51,718 bases of DNA, taken from assembly GCF_004375085.3 (NCBI RefSeq), contig NZ_SNAQ03000029.1, positions 1 to 51,718 on the forward strand, read 5' to 3'. The position numbers and the translations under genes were made by a program. The notes under the pieces were generated by a model that worked only from the letters and a program-made list of their open reading frames with translations, did no database searches and had not been told where the DNA came from. The stretch is from Lewinella sp. W8. Its GTDB lineage: Bacteria; Bacteroidota; Bacteroidia; Chitinophagales; Saprospiraceae. Positions 18,057-27,524 of this stretch are shown piece after piece. How positions within the stretch are numbered: position 1 is the stretch's first letter; every line of letters begins with the position of its first letter.

Positions 18057-19163
18057 ATGAGTAAGCACGGAAGGGTGCTCGTCGCCATGAGCGGCGGGAT
18101 TGACAGCACCGTAACCGCAATGATCCTGCACGAACAGGGATACGAAGTCGTCGGGATCACTATGAAAACCTGGGATTACGCCAATTCCGGGGGGAACAAG
18201 AAAGAAACCGGATGCTGTAGTCTGGATTCGATCAACGACGCCCGCGCGGTATCCGTTGAGATGGGCTTTCCCCACTTTATCATTGATATCCGCGAGGAAT
18301 TCGGGGATCACGTCATCGACAACTTTGTCGATGAATACATGGCCGGCCGTACGCCTAATCCCTGCGTACTGTGTAACACCCACATCAAATGGAGTGCTCT
18401 GCTGAAACGGGCGGATGCGATGGATTGCGAATTCATTGCCACCGGGCACTACGCCCAGCTGCACCAGGTGCAGGATTCCGGACGGTGGCACGTTCGGCGG
18501 AGCGCCGATGACCACAAGGATCAGAGCTACGTGTTGTGGGGTCTGAGCCAGGAGTGCATGGCCCGTAGCCGTTTTCCGCTTGGTCACATGACGAAACCCG
18601 AAGTGCGCCAATTAGCGGCAGATTTCGGTTACGAGGAATTGAGCAAGAAAGCCGAAAGCTTCGAAATTTGCTTCGTTCCCGACAACGATTATCGGGGCTT
18701 CCTCAAGCGGCGTGTACCCGGAATCGAACGGGAGCTGGCCGGAGGAAAGTTTGTCAGTACTTCCGGTGAAGTGCTCGGTGAACACCAGGGATACCCCTTC
18801 TATACCATTGGACAACGGAAGGGACTCGGAATTGCCCTGGGAGAACCGATGTACGTGACCAAAATCGATGCCGCCACGAATACCGTAACCCTCGGACGGG
18901 TGGAGGATCTGGTCCGGAATGGGATGACGGTAGGAGGAGTAACCCTGCAGAAGTACGCCGAACTTCCCAAGGAAGGTCTGGAACTGCTGACGAAGGTGCG
19001 CTACAAAGACCGTGGCACCCTATCTATGGTGGAGCAGCTGGCCCCCGACCGGGTCATGGTCGATTTTTACGCTGACGTCCGGGGCGTTGCTCCCGGACAA
19101 AGTGCCGTTTTCTACGAAGGAGACGACGTAGTAGGGGGCGGATTGATCCACACCAGCCGTTAA
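18057..19163 (+). CDS. mnmA: tRNA-specific 2-thiouridylase MnmA
   Basis: A 368-residue cytoplasmic enzyme that thiolates U34 of Lys, Glu and Gln tRNAs using ATP and relayed sulfur. The PP-loop SGGIDS is at residues 12-17. NPCVLCN contains Cys106, the equivalent of the nucleophile in E. coli MnmA, and FEICFVPDNDYRGFL contains the second catalytic Cys205. IGQRKGLGIALGEPMYV and the C-terminal beta-barrel are present. Start choice: ATG 18057 gives MSKHGRVLVAMSGGIDS, matching family N-termini; an in-frame ATG at 18030 would add nine residues. A strong intrinsic hairpin follows the gene. The sulfur donor could be the cysteine desulfurase at 29.6 kb, but it is not linked. Confidence 0.93.
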   Translation: MSKHGRVLVAMSGGIDSTVTAMILHEQGYEVVGITMKTWDYANSGGNKKETGCCSLDSINDARAVSVEMGFPHFIIDIREEFGDHVIDNFVDEYMAGRTPNPCVLCNTHIKWSALLKRADAMDCEFIATGHYAQLHQVQDSGRWHVRRSADDHKDQSYVLWGLSQECMARSRFPLGHMTKPEVRQLAADFGYEELSKKAESFEICFVPDNDYRGFLKRRVPGIERELAGGKFVSTSGEVLGEHQGYPFYTIGQRKGLGIALGEPMYVTKIDAATNTVTLGRVEDLVRNGMTVGGVTLQKYAELPKEGLELLTKVRYKDRGTLSMVEQLAPDRVMVDFYADVRGVAPGQSAVFYEGDDVVGGGLIHTSR

Positions 19164-19197
19164 TCTTCTAGCATAACCAAACGGTATTGCGATAAGA

Positions 19198-19232
19198 AAG
19201 GGCACCCCCCAAGCATGGAGGGTGCCCTTAAA
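19198..19232. terminator. Terminator hairpin after mnmA
   Basis: Arms AAGGGCACCC (19198-19207) and GGGTGCCCTT (19220-19229) pair perfectly around a 12-nt loop. The tail on the plus strand is only weakly T-rich, and a short T stretch also follows on the minus strand, so it may serve both mnmA and the opposite sensor-kinase gene ending at 19440. Confidence 0.65.
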
Positions 19233-19439
19233 ATTTGTCTACAATAGTTATTCAAGTCTGTAGAACATATGTGTCTTCCGTCATAACTGTTGTTTGTTCA
19301 TAGCGTCTCTCTCGGAAAATAGGCGGACGGAAGATTGATTAATTCTTTCGCATTAAATCAAATGCAAAGTACAAATATTCATATCGGAAGGTGGCCGCTA
19401 TTCGGACAATAAGGTCCCTGATACGGACAGAAAGGCAAT

Positions 19440-22400
19440 TTACTGCTCATTTTTCACCTCCTGGAGGATATTTGGTCTAAAATCCGCCGGACGAATACCG
19501 TATCTGTTTTTGAACTTTCTGGAAAAGTAACTGGCTTTTCTCAAGCCGATCTTTTGGGTGATTTCCAAAAGTGTCGGACGGGGCACCTTCCCCAGTAGCT
19601 CACGCGCTACCTGCATCCGTACCTCCAGAATGAATTTATTGGGGCTCAGCCCGGTCAAAGATTTGGTTTTGCGACTTAGGGTGCGACCACTCACAAAAAA
19701 GGCCGCCGCCACGGACTCTGTGCTCAGATTGGGGTCGGTAAGGTGGTTCCTGATGTAGTCCGATAATTCGTTTACCCAGATACGGTCTTCGGGAGAAAGT
19801 GCCTCCGGAGCAGATGGCTCATTCGGAGTATCGACTAGTTCCGTATTTTCCAGTAGAGCTTGCTTCCGGACGTTAGCATTCTGTATCAGGTTGCGAATTC
19901 GCTGAAGTAATTCTTCTTCCTGAAAGGGTTTGGTAACGTAATCATCTACTCCGATTTGCAGCGCCTTCATTCGGGAAGGGTGTTGCACCCTCGCGGAAAC
20001 GACTACCGTAGGAATGAGGGCCAGCGCCTGATCGGCCTTGATCTGCTCCAAAAACTGAAAACCATCCATCTGGGGCATCATCAGGTCAGTAATGATGAGT
20101 TCCGGGAGGTCGCCTTTTTGTTTGTTGGCCTGAAGAATATCAAGGGCCTGAAGCCCATCTGCTGCGAGGGAAATTTTAAAATAGGGACTCAGGGCACTCT
20201 GATAAAACTCCCGCAGGTCAGCATTATCTTCAACTACCAGTACTCTGTGTGCCTGTGGCCCGTGATCGGTAGCGGAAAGTAGCGAGAAGTTTTCCTCTTC
20301 TTCCACTTCGGGGGCAACAATCGCCTGTTCTTCTTCCGGGGGGACGGTCGCAACCAGTGGCAGGGCGAGTTTAAACGTACTGCCCACGCCCAGCTCAGAC
20401 ACAACCGATAAGGATCCTCCCATCAGGGTCGTGAGCTCCCGGCAAATGGCCAGACCAATTCCCGACCCTCCTTCTGCCCGTCCGCTGTGCTGTTTCGCCT
20501 GATAGAAGCGGTCAAATATGTGAGGAAGATCCTGGGGGGAGATGCCGCGGCCAGTATCAATGATGTGGATGTGAAAGTTCTCCTCATCTACGGAGCAAGC
20601 CACCTTTACGGTCCCGCCCCGGTCGGTGTATTTAATGGCGTTTTGCAGTAAGTTCTGCAATAAGGTAGAGAGTTTGTCCCGGTCAATCTTGATCCATAGG
20701 GGCGGTGGTACGGTACATACCGGGGCAATCCGCACCTGCTTTTCGGCGGCCAGGTCAGAGAACGAAAACACGATGTTTTCCAACAAACCCTTCAGGTTGG
20801 TCGTAACGGGATTGAGCGGAAGCTTTCCCGTTTCCAACATGGATAAGTTAAAGATGTCATTGATCAGGGTAAGCATTCGGTCGCCGTTGATGGAGGCCCG
20901 CTCCAGTGCTTGCCGATCCTGATCGTCCAGTGCTTCGTGCTGCTTAAGCTTATTGATCGGTTGCAGCAACAAGGTCAGTGGAGTCCTGAGGTCATGGGAT
21001 ATGTTTTCAAAGAAGCGCGACTTCAGCGCATCCAGCTTTTGCAGTTCAACGGTTTGTCGGCGAATGACCTCCTGACTGGCCTCAATATCCTTTGTCCTCA
21101 GATTTACTTCATGCTCCAGCCAGCGGGTCCTGAGGTGAACGATAAACCAGATGACGAGGGCGAAACCCGCCAGCATAAGGGACCTGACCCAGGTTTGCAG
21201 ATACCAGGGCGGACTTCGGTGGATCTTGTACTGCTTCTCCTCAAGCTTATTCCCCCGGAAGTCAGAAGCCCGTACGATCATCTGATGGGCGCCGTAGGGA
21301 ATTCCCCGTAGGGGTAAAACGGATTCCGTGATCGGGGTGAACTGCTCCGTAATCCCCTCGATGTGGTAGGTGAGGTAGTGTTGGTTTCTTGATAATTGAG
21401 GCGACCTGAAGACCAACTCTGCCGCGGGGGCCTCTTCGGTGAGGAAGATGGTGTTCTCGGCCAGCAACGTAGGGAGTAAATTTTCAACCTTACCGGTGCT
21501 GTTGTCTACCCGTAAAACATCGATTGGCGTGATGTAGCTTCGGGAAGATATGGTGGACCCGGAAGGGAAATCATCCGGGTGAAAGGACATTAAGCCGTTA
21601 AGTCCACCCAGATAGATCCGGCCGTCATCATCCCGAAAGTGAGCCACCCGGTTAAACTCCTGATTGATCGTGCCGTGTTTGACGTCATAATTCTGGGAAA
21701 AGCCATCTTCTTTGTTGAAGCGAATCAATCCTTCCTCGGAGGAAATCCATAAAAGGCCATTTTTATCGGGATAAATGGAGTGGAGGACGTTGGAACTTAG
21801 CCCGTCGGCAATAGTGTATTGCCGGTAGCTTCCATCCCCGTAGTAATCCCATTTCAGCAGCCCTCCGTCACCGGAGGCCAGCCATAAGACCTTGTTTTCA
21901 TCGATGTATACGTGATGGAAGTCCTGAACGGGCAGATAATTCTCCCCCTCAACGCCACTGCCGTACTGCCCAGTCACCCGATTTTTTCGGTCAATAAAGA
22001 AGACACCCCGTGAAGTACAGAGTAAGGTATTTCCGGTTGAGTCCAGCGTGGCGAAATACACCAGTGCCTTATTGAGCTCCTGGTGGTTATCGTCATCCTG
22101 AAAGGATTCTACCATATTGACCTCTGGGTCAATAATTCTTATGCCCCCGGACTCCGGCCCCACCCAGATTTTTTTAGAGACGGGGTGTTGCCAGAGTAAC
22201 CAGTACTTTAAATCATCGATGGTCGTGTACCGATAACCTCGGTATTCCGTCATTTCCTTGCCGTCAAACCGCAGCAAATAAGGCGAAGAATTTTCATTTT
22301 CGGCTTTGACTACGTCCGGGCCAAGCCATAAATCACCGGCATCGTCCTGCATCACGGTATAATTCCAGAAGTACTGAACGGAATCGTCTACCTCCGCAAG

Positions 22401-23561
22401 GTCTTCGCCAACTCTGCGGCGGTTAAAGGGGTCAAGCCCCACCCACAGCTTGCCGTTTTTATCCTTACTCGCCTGCCTGACCAGAAATTCCTGACTGGTT
22501 TCCTTTCGAAAGGAGTTCGGGGTAAGGTTAACCGCCCATAAACCGTTGTTTTGGTCACATCCGTATATCGTCCCGTCTTTTCCGCGAAGGGCGTAGTGAT
22601 CCATGGTTACGTGAGGGACGGTTCCCAGTACACCCTCTCCCGGTCGCATCAGGAAAATGGTGTCACTGTAGTAAATCCAGTGTAGGTCGTTGGCTAAGTC
22701 CAGGAATTGTAACTCTGCGTTAGCGTTGTCGGGAATTTCCGGGAAAAGGGCCTGCAGATCATACTGCCGCATATTTCCCAGCGAATCATAAGTAGCGTAG
22801 TTGCGGGGCTTACCGGACGAAGGACTCATCCACCGCCAATTGATCCCGCTGGAAGGATAATACTGTTTGAAGGTGGGGGTGTAATCAGCGCGATCCAGAC
22901 TTAGTTGGTCCAGGATCTCGCCGCGGAAATTGATTCGGCTCAGAATACTCGTTTCCGAGCGGTAGCTTCTCAGGAGGGCCCAGAAGGAGTTGCTGGAGGC
23001 CTGGCCCATATTGTTCTGCCGCGGAATGTTTTGGCTGAGCTCCACCCGCTCGTAATTATCCCGCCCGTAATACCGGAGGAAGTATCCGTCCTGACTCAGA
23101 AAAATCATGCTGCCATCATCCACCTGGAAGTGGAAGTAGCACCGATTTAAATCCTCCAGAAAGTTGGGGGGCAGATACTCAGCGGGGTCAACGGCCTGCT
23201 CCAGAATCGGGTCGAAAATGGTGTACCGGATGTTCGGCAAAATCGCCTGAAGCAAATTGTTGTTCTGGCTATTGACCATCCAGAGCATCCCGTCATGATC
23301 TTCGTGGATGTCTCCGACCATATTAAAGTGGAGGCCGTGCTCTTCTTTGGTGTAAACCTTGAAGCGCTCTCCGTCAAAGCGGTTGACGCCGTAGCGGGTC
23401 GATAGCCAGATTAGCCCCCGGCTATCCTCGTAAATATGGTGAACGGAGTTATGGGAAAGGCCATTGGTCGTCGTATAGTGATCAACCAGACTGATCAGCT
23501 CCTGGGCGGGAAGGCCAAGGCTTAGCAGACCGCAAACTAGGATGGTGAGTACTCTACACAT
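19440..23561 (-). CDS. Hybrid two-component sensor kinase / response regulator / AraC protein
   Basis: A 1373-residue one-protein signalling system (HTCS). A signal peptide (1-19) is followed by a periplasmic double beta-propeller of Reg_prop repeats such as HSVHHIYEDSRGLIWLSTRYG and LHSIYPDKNGLLWISSEEG, and a Y_Y_Y domain. A single membrane segment lies near 790-810. Then come HisKA with phospho-acceptor His856 (ENISHDLRTPL), HATPase (NLLQNAIKYTDRGG, DTGRGISPQDL, GSGIGLAI), a receiver with Asp1159 (IITDLMMPQMDG) and an AraC-type HTH ending the protein. In gut Bacteroides such proteins sense glycan fragments and activate polysaccharide-utilisation loci. Here no SusC/SusD or glycosidase genes adjoin; the divergent neighbour is a secreted lamin-tail protein. 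All catalytic motifs look intact. Confidence 0.93.
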   Translation of the reverse strand: MCRVLTILVCGLLSLGLPAQELISLVDHYTTTNGLSHNSVHHIYEDSRGLIWLSTRYGVNRFDGERFKVYTKEEHGLHFNMVGDIHEDHDGMLWMVNSQNNNLLQAILPNIRYTIFDPILEQAVDPAEYLPPNFLEDLNRCYFHFQVDDGSMIFLSQDGYFLRYYGRDNYERVELSQNIPRQNNMGQASSNSFWALLRSYRSETSILSRINFRGEILDQLSLDRADYTPTFKQYYPSSGINWRWMSPSSGKPRNYATYDSLGNMRQYDLQALFPEIPDNANAELQFLDLANDLHWIYYSDTIFLMRPGEGVLGTVPHVTMDHYALRGKDGTIYGCDQNNGLWAVNLTPNSFRKETSQEFLVRQASKDKNGKLWVGLDPFNRRRVGEDLAEVDDSVQYFWNYTVMQDDAGDLWLGPDVVKAENENSSPYLLRFDGKEMTEYRGYRYTTIDDLKYWLLWQHPVSKKIWVGPESGGIRIIDPEVNMVESFQDDDNHQELNKALVYFATLDSTGNTLLCTSRGVFFIDRKNRVTGQYGSGVEGENYLPVQDFHHVYIDENKVLWLASGDGGLLKWDYYGDGSYRQYTIADGLSSNVLHSIYPDKNGLLWISSEEGLIRFNKEDGFSQNYDVKHGTINQEFNRVAHFRDDDGRIYLGGLNGLMSFHPDDFPSGSTISSRSYITPIDVLRVDNSTGKVENLLPTLLAENTIFLTEEAPAAELVFRSPQLSRNQHYLTYHIEGITEQFTPITESVLPLRGIPYGAHQMIVRASDFRGNKLEEKQYKIHRSPPWYLQTWVRSLMLAGFALVIWFIVHLRTRWLEHEVNLRTKDIEASQEVIRRQTVELQKLDALKSRFFENISHDLRTPLTLLLQPINKLKQHEALDDQDRQALERASINGDRMLTLINDIFNLSMLETGKLPLNPVTTNLKGLLENIVFSFSDLAAEKQVRIAPVCTVPPPLWIKIDRDKLSTLLQNLLQNAIKYTDRGGTVKVACSVDEENFHIHIIDTGRGISPQDLPHIFDRFYQAKQHSGRAEGGSGIGLAICRELTTLMGGSLSVVSELGVGSTFKLALPLVATVPPEEEQAIVAPEVEEEENFSLLSATDHGPQAHRVLVVEDNADLREFYQSALSPYFKISLAADGLQALDILQANKQKGDLPELIITDLMMPQMDGFQFLEQIKADQALALIPTVVVSARVQHPSRMKALQIGVDDYVTKPFQEEELLQRIRNLIQNANVRKQALLENTELVDTPNEPSAPEALSPEDRIWVNELSDYIRNHLTDPNLSTESVAAAFFVSGRTLSRKTKSLTGLSPNKFILEVRMQVARELLGKVPRPTLLEITQKIGLRKASYFSRKFKNRYGIRPADFRPNILQEVKNEQ

Positions 23562-23672
23562 GGAAGGTCATCTCTATTCCCCAAGGTACAACGGATTTTA
23601 TACTAGATGTTCTCCATTCCGAACCGGCTCTACTTTTCCGGCAAATATCCCCAACGGAGCGCCCGGCGCAAT

Positions 23673-23680
23673 TATCTTTA
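23673..23680 (+). promoter_or_regulatory. Candidate -7 box for lamin-tail protein gene
   Basis: TATCTTTA, one base from TAnnTTTG, only five bases before ATG 23686. The transcript would have almost no leader. Confidence 0.4.
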
Positions 23681-23685
23681 CCTCC

Positions 23686-26277
23686 ATGAAATATTGCCTG
23701 AGCCTGCTCTTGCTGTTTGCCCCGCTTTTATGCTTCGCCCAAACAACGACGGATGATTTTTCGGACGGTGATTTACTCAACCCGGAATGGACCGGCGACA
23801 CCCCGGACTTTGTGGTTACGGACGGCCGTCTAAGGCTAATGGCCACCGGAGCGGGGAGCTCTCGCTTGCAAACCCTTACTCCCGTGGAGGCCACCGCCGA
23901 GCAGCTGGTGTACTCCTTTCTGGTGGAGATGGATTTTGCCCCCTCCGGCAGTAATTATTCGGAAATTTTTCTGCGGGACTCCCAGGACGCCCAGCGGGTC
24001 ATTACCCTCCGTTTCGGAGGGATTTCCGGGAGTGACGACGCCCTGGAAATCAGTTTTTCTGCCGGCGGTAATGTCGAGGGGACTTTGGGCGGTGCCGCAG
24101 GTGCCCTGGGCAGCAGTCCGGCCGTGGTTCGTTTTGAGTTGAAGCGCACCGGGCAGGCGGACAACTACACCTGGTCCCTGGCGACCAACTATACCGGGGG
24201 AAGTGAACTCACGGAAGAAGATACTTTTTCCACGACGGAACGCTTCGCTCCCGATATTTTCGAAATCCTGGCCACCTACACCAGTACCCGGGCCGATCGG
24301 TTCAGCTTCGATGACCTGATCGTCTCCGCCACCACCGAAGACCGGGATACCGTTCCTCCGACACTCACGGAGGTGGAAATCATTTCGGCGAACCTGGTCC
24401 GACTGGACTTCAGCGAGAACCTGGCACCTGCGCTTGCGCAAAATATCAACAACTACTCCTTAAGCAATCCCTCCATCACCGTGACGGGAGCTACCCTGAA
24501 CGGAAGCGAGCTGAGCCTGGAACTCAGCGGCAACCTGCCCCTACGGGAGACCGTTACGCTGACCATCGATTCCATCCGGGATGAGGCGGGCAACCTCGCC
24601 CAAAACCTCACCGCAGCCTTATTCTATGATCCCACCATTCCTGCCTCGGCGGGCAACCTGATCATCACCGAATTCATGCCCGATCCGAATCCCGTGGTGA
24701 CGAATCTCCCGGACGAAGAATACGTGGAAATCCAAAACCTCAGCGACGTAAGCGTTTCCCTCGAGGGCGTTGGTTTATCCAGTGGAGGTAGCCCCGCCAC
24801 CCTGGGGGGCGGAAGCATCGGTCCGGGAGAATACCTGCTCCTGGTGCCCAACGGAGCGGGCGCCGAATACACTGCGCTGGGGATCGATAACGTACGCGAG
24901 ATGTCCCTGCCCTCGCTCACCAACGGAGGAGATGAGATTGCGCTGGAGTTCGATGGCCAGGTATTATTTGGTCTCCGCTACACCACCGAATGGTACAATG
25001 ACGAGGAGCGTAACGGCGGCGGATACAGCATCGAATTTACCGGGACGGACCCGGCCGACTGTGGCGGACTATGGCGGGCAAGCCTGGACCCCTCCGGCGG
25101 AACGCCCGGGCGCGCCAACAGCGTGCTCGGGATGCCGGCCGATCAGGATGCCCCGGAACTCCGGGAGTTCTCTGTCGCCGGCCAGGAAATCGTATTGATC
25201 TTCAACGAGCCCATCATCCCCGATCAGTTCGGTCCCTCCATCCTTACGTTTGATGGCCCGTCCATCACCGCCGTGGAAGTTTTCGAAGACAATGAGCTGA
25301 CTCTCTTTCTTTCCGAGCAACTCCCCGAAGGCGGGATTTTCACCCTTACGCTGCTGCCGCAGTATCAGGATTGCGCCGGGAACCGCCCCACTGACGACCT
25401 GACGCTGCAGTTAGCGAACCCCGTGCTTCCGGCCCCCGGAGAAGTGGTAATCAACGAAGTACTCTTCAATCCCGCTTCCGGCGGAAGTGATTATCTGGAA
25501 CTCTACAACTGCTCCGACAAAGTTTTCCAAATTGAGGGCTGGGTACTCAGCAACACCCAGTCAACTTCCAGCACCTCGGCTTCCCGCGAGGTTTCCGTGC
25601 GTCGCCTTTTCCTACCCGGTGAGCACCTGACCTTTTCGGCCGATCCGGACGTGATCATCGAACAGTACCAAGAAGTGGACCCCACGCTGATGGTGGATCA
25701 AAGCCTGCCCAGCCTGCCCGATGACGAAGGGAACATCACCGTGACTTCCGCGGAAGGAGAAGTACTGGATGCCTTTGACTATTCCGACGATTTGCACAGC
25801 GAACTGCTGGGGCCGGACGACGGCGTTGCTCTCGAGCGGTTACGGTATAAGGGGAATAGCCAGGAGGACGGAAACTGGTTCAGTGCTGCCTCCACCGAAG
25901 GATTTGGTACGCCGACCCGCCCGAACTCCCAAAATCGGGACGCCCTCATGCCTACGGGCGACCAGATTCTTAGTTTGGTCAGCGAAACCTTCAGCCCCGA
26001 CGGGGACAGCTTTGAGGACATTCTGGAAATCATCTACGTCACTCCGCAACCCGGTTACCTGGCCCGCATCCGCATTTTTGATGCCCAGGGACGGTTGGTT
26101 CGTACCTTGCGCCGGATCGAGCTGCTGGGCAGCCAGGGCACCCTGCGCTGGGACGGTGCGGACGATGAGGGGCTGCGGGCCAAGCGGGGCGTGTACGTCC
26201 TCCTGGCCGAACTGTTTACCCCGGCCGGTGATGCGGTAGAAGAGAAACTGGTCGCGGTGCTGGCGGGAAGCCGTTAA
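23686..26277 (+). CDS. Secreted lamin-tail-domain protein with FlgD-like C-terminus
   Basis: An 863-residue exported protein. I chose ATG 23686 because it begins a clean signal peptide, MKYCLSLLLLFAPLLCFAQ; the upstream extension overlaps the sensor-kinase start. The N-terminal 200 residues look like a jelly-roll/LamG-like module. Next come an Ig-like domain (DTVPPTLTEVEIISANLVRL) and two lamin-tail modules (GNLIITEFMPDPNP with EYVEIQNLSD; GEVVINEVLFNPASGGSDYLELYN). The C-terminal region has FSPDGDSFEDILEI, RIRIFDAQGRLVRTL and LRWDGADDEGLRAKRGVYVLL, as in FlgD/CHU_C-type ends that serve type IX export. It is probably a cell-surface or released protein binding DNA, calcium or polymers; no enzyme domain is seen. 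It is divergent from the hybrid sensor kinase, which may control it. Confidence 0.82.
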   Translation: MKYCLSLLLLFAPLLCFAQTTTDDFSDGDLLNPEWTGDTPDFVVTDGRLRLMATGAGSSRLQTLTPVEATAEQLVYSFLVEMDFAPSGSNYSEIFLRDSQDAQRVITLRFGGISGSDDALEISFSAGGNVEGTLGGAAGALGSSPAVVRFELKRTGQADNYTWSLATNYTGGSELTEEDTFSTTERFAPDIFEILATYTSTRADRFSFDDLIVSATTEDRDTVPPTLTEVEIISANLVRLDFSENLAPALAQNINNYSLSNPSITVTGATLNGSELSLELSGNLPLRETVTLTIDSIRDEAGNLAQNLTAALFYDPTIPASAGNLIITEFMPDPNPVVTNLPDEEYVEIQNLSDVSVSLEGVGLSSGGSPATLGGGSIGPGEYLLLVPNGAGAEYTALGIDNVREMSLPSLTNGGDEIALEFDGQVLFGLRYTTEWYNDEERNGGGYSIEFTGTDPADCGGLWRASLDPSGGTPGRANSVLGMPADQDAPELREFSVAGQEIVLIFNEPIIPDQFGPSILTFDGPSITAVEVFEDNELTLFLSEQLPEGGIFTLTLLPQYQDCAGNRPTDDLTLQLANPVLPAPGEVVINEVLFNPASGGSDYLELYNCSDKVFQIEGWVLSNTQSTSSTSASREVSVRRLFLPGEHLTFSADPDVIIEQYQEVDPTLMVDQSLPSLPDDEGNITVTSAEGEVLDAFDYSDDLHSELLGPDDGVALERLRYKGNSQEDGNWFSAASTEGFGTPTRPNSQNRDALMPTGDQILSLVSETFSPDGDSFEDILEIIYVTPQPGYLARIRIFDAQGRLVRTLRRIELLGSQGTLRWDGADDEGLRAKRGVYVLLAELFTPAGDAVEEKLVAVLAGSR

Positions 26278-26382
26278 GGCTTCATCCGATAGGTTTAGGT
26301 ACTGGTGCTTGTCGTAAAGCAAAATTACAGGGCAACGCGTGCGGGTGCCGGGCATCTCCAGAGCAGCCGTGAGGGTGGGATG

Positions 26383-27396
26383 CTACCGGCTTTCCTCGCT
26401 TCCGTCCGGGTAGAGGGCGAAGCGTCCCTTATCCCGTGGGTGTACGTGTTCGTCGCTGGGCCAGGGCCATCCGCCAAACTGGGTTTTGCGGTATTCGGCG
26501 AACGCCATACTTATTTCCTCGGGAGTGTTCATCACGAAGGGGCCGTGCTGGACCACCGGTTCGTCGATGGGCCGCCCCTGCAACAGCAGCATGCTAATAC
26601 TTTCCTTGCCCGCGACAAGGTCGATGGCGGCTTCGCTCCGTAACTGGATGGAATGGTAGTTATCAATTTCCTGGTCGGCAACGGTCAGGGTTTCCCCCTG
26701 GTAAACGTAGAGCGCCCGATTCAGTCCGGGGGCAGCGGCCGGTAGGCTCCACCGGGCGCCGGCTTCCATCCGGATCAGCCAGACCGCCAGATGATTGTCA
26801 GCATCCGCAGCCCAGGAATGCGGGGGTGGGGTCAGCGCGGCCTGCTCCCCGTAGTCGCCGGCAATCACCTTCACCGATGTTTCCTTGCCCGCGTCGTCCT
26901 TGGTGGTCACGACGGGAATATCTTCCGCCCAGAGCATCTGGTAATTCGGGGGCACCATTTTACTCTTACGGGGCAGGTTCAGCCAAATTTGAAAGAGCTC
27001 CAGAGTGTTGGGCCCCTCGGGGTCCAGGAGCGGAAACATTTCGGAGTGCAAGACGCCCTTTCCCGCCGTCATCCACTGTACGTCTCCCTGCCCGAAACGC
27101 CCCGTGGCGCCGAGAGAATCCGTATGGTCAGCGAAACCCCGCTCCACGACCGTGATGGTTTCAAAGCCCCGGTGGGGGTGATGCGGAAATCCGGGTACCT
27201 GCTGTCCGTGATACATACTCCAACCATCCTTCCCGCCGAAGTCATTCCCGATTCGTCGTCCCGCCAGGTTGTCTTTGGGGCCCAGCTCGTCGTTACCGGC
27301 AGGGTAGTGGTCCAGGTGATGGACACTGAACAGGAAGGGATCCTGGGTTTGCCAGGGCATACCAAGACGCTGTACGGAAAGAATCGGGGAGGACAT
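26383..27396 (-). CDS. Pirin-family cupin protein
   Basis: A 337-residue bicupin of the pirin family. The N-terminal cupin has the metal-binding cluster FPHHPHRGFETI, then VQWMTAGKGVLHSE, giving the His-His-His-Glu site of pirins. The C-terminal cupin contains RALYVYQGETLTV and LLLQGRPIDEPVVQHGPFVMNT, with MAFAEYRKTQFGGWPW near the end, as in classic pirin/YhaK-type proteins. Bacterial pirins bind iron, some have quercetinase activity, and others bind metabolic enzymes; the role here is not predictable. It is transcribed alone, convergent with the lamin-tail gene and divergent from the MscS-type channel. No promoter box close to the start was recognised. Confidence 0.9.
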   Translation of the reverse strand: MSSPILSVQRLGMPWQTQDPFLFSVHHLDHYPAGNDELGPKDNLAGRRIGNDFGGKDGWSMYHGQQVPGFPHHPHRGFETITVVERGFADHTDSLGATGRFGQGDVQWMTAGKGVLHSEMFPLLDPEGPNTLELFQIWLNLPRKSKMVPPNYQMLWAEDIPVVTTKDDAGKETSVKVIAGDYGEQAALTPPPHSWAADADNHLAVWLIRMEAGARWSLPAAAPGLNRALYVYQGETLTVADQEIDNYHSIQLRSEAAIDLVAGKESISMLLLQGRPIDEPVVQHGPFVMNTPEEISMAFAEYRKTQFGGWPWPSDEHVHPRDKGRFALYPDGSEESR

Positions 27397-27524
27397 TGGA
27401 TTTTTATTTATGGTGTATACGATTAACGTAGGTACAACGGAATGGTTTGACGAAAGTCATTGCCTCCCGTACGGAAAAAGACTAGCTTCCCGGCAGAAAG
27501 GCCCCTGGCCACTAAACCAACCTT

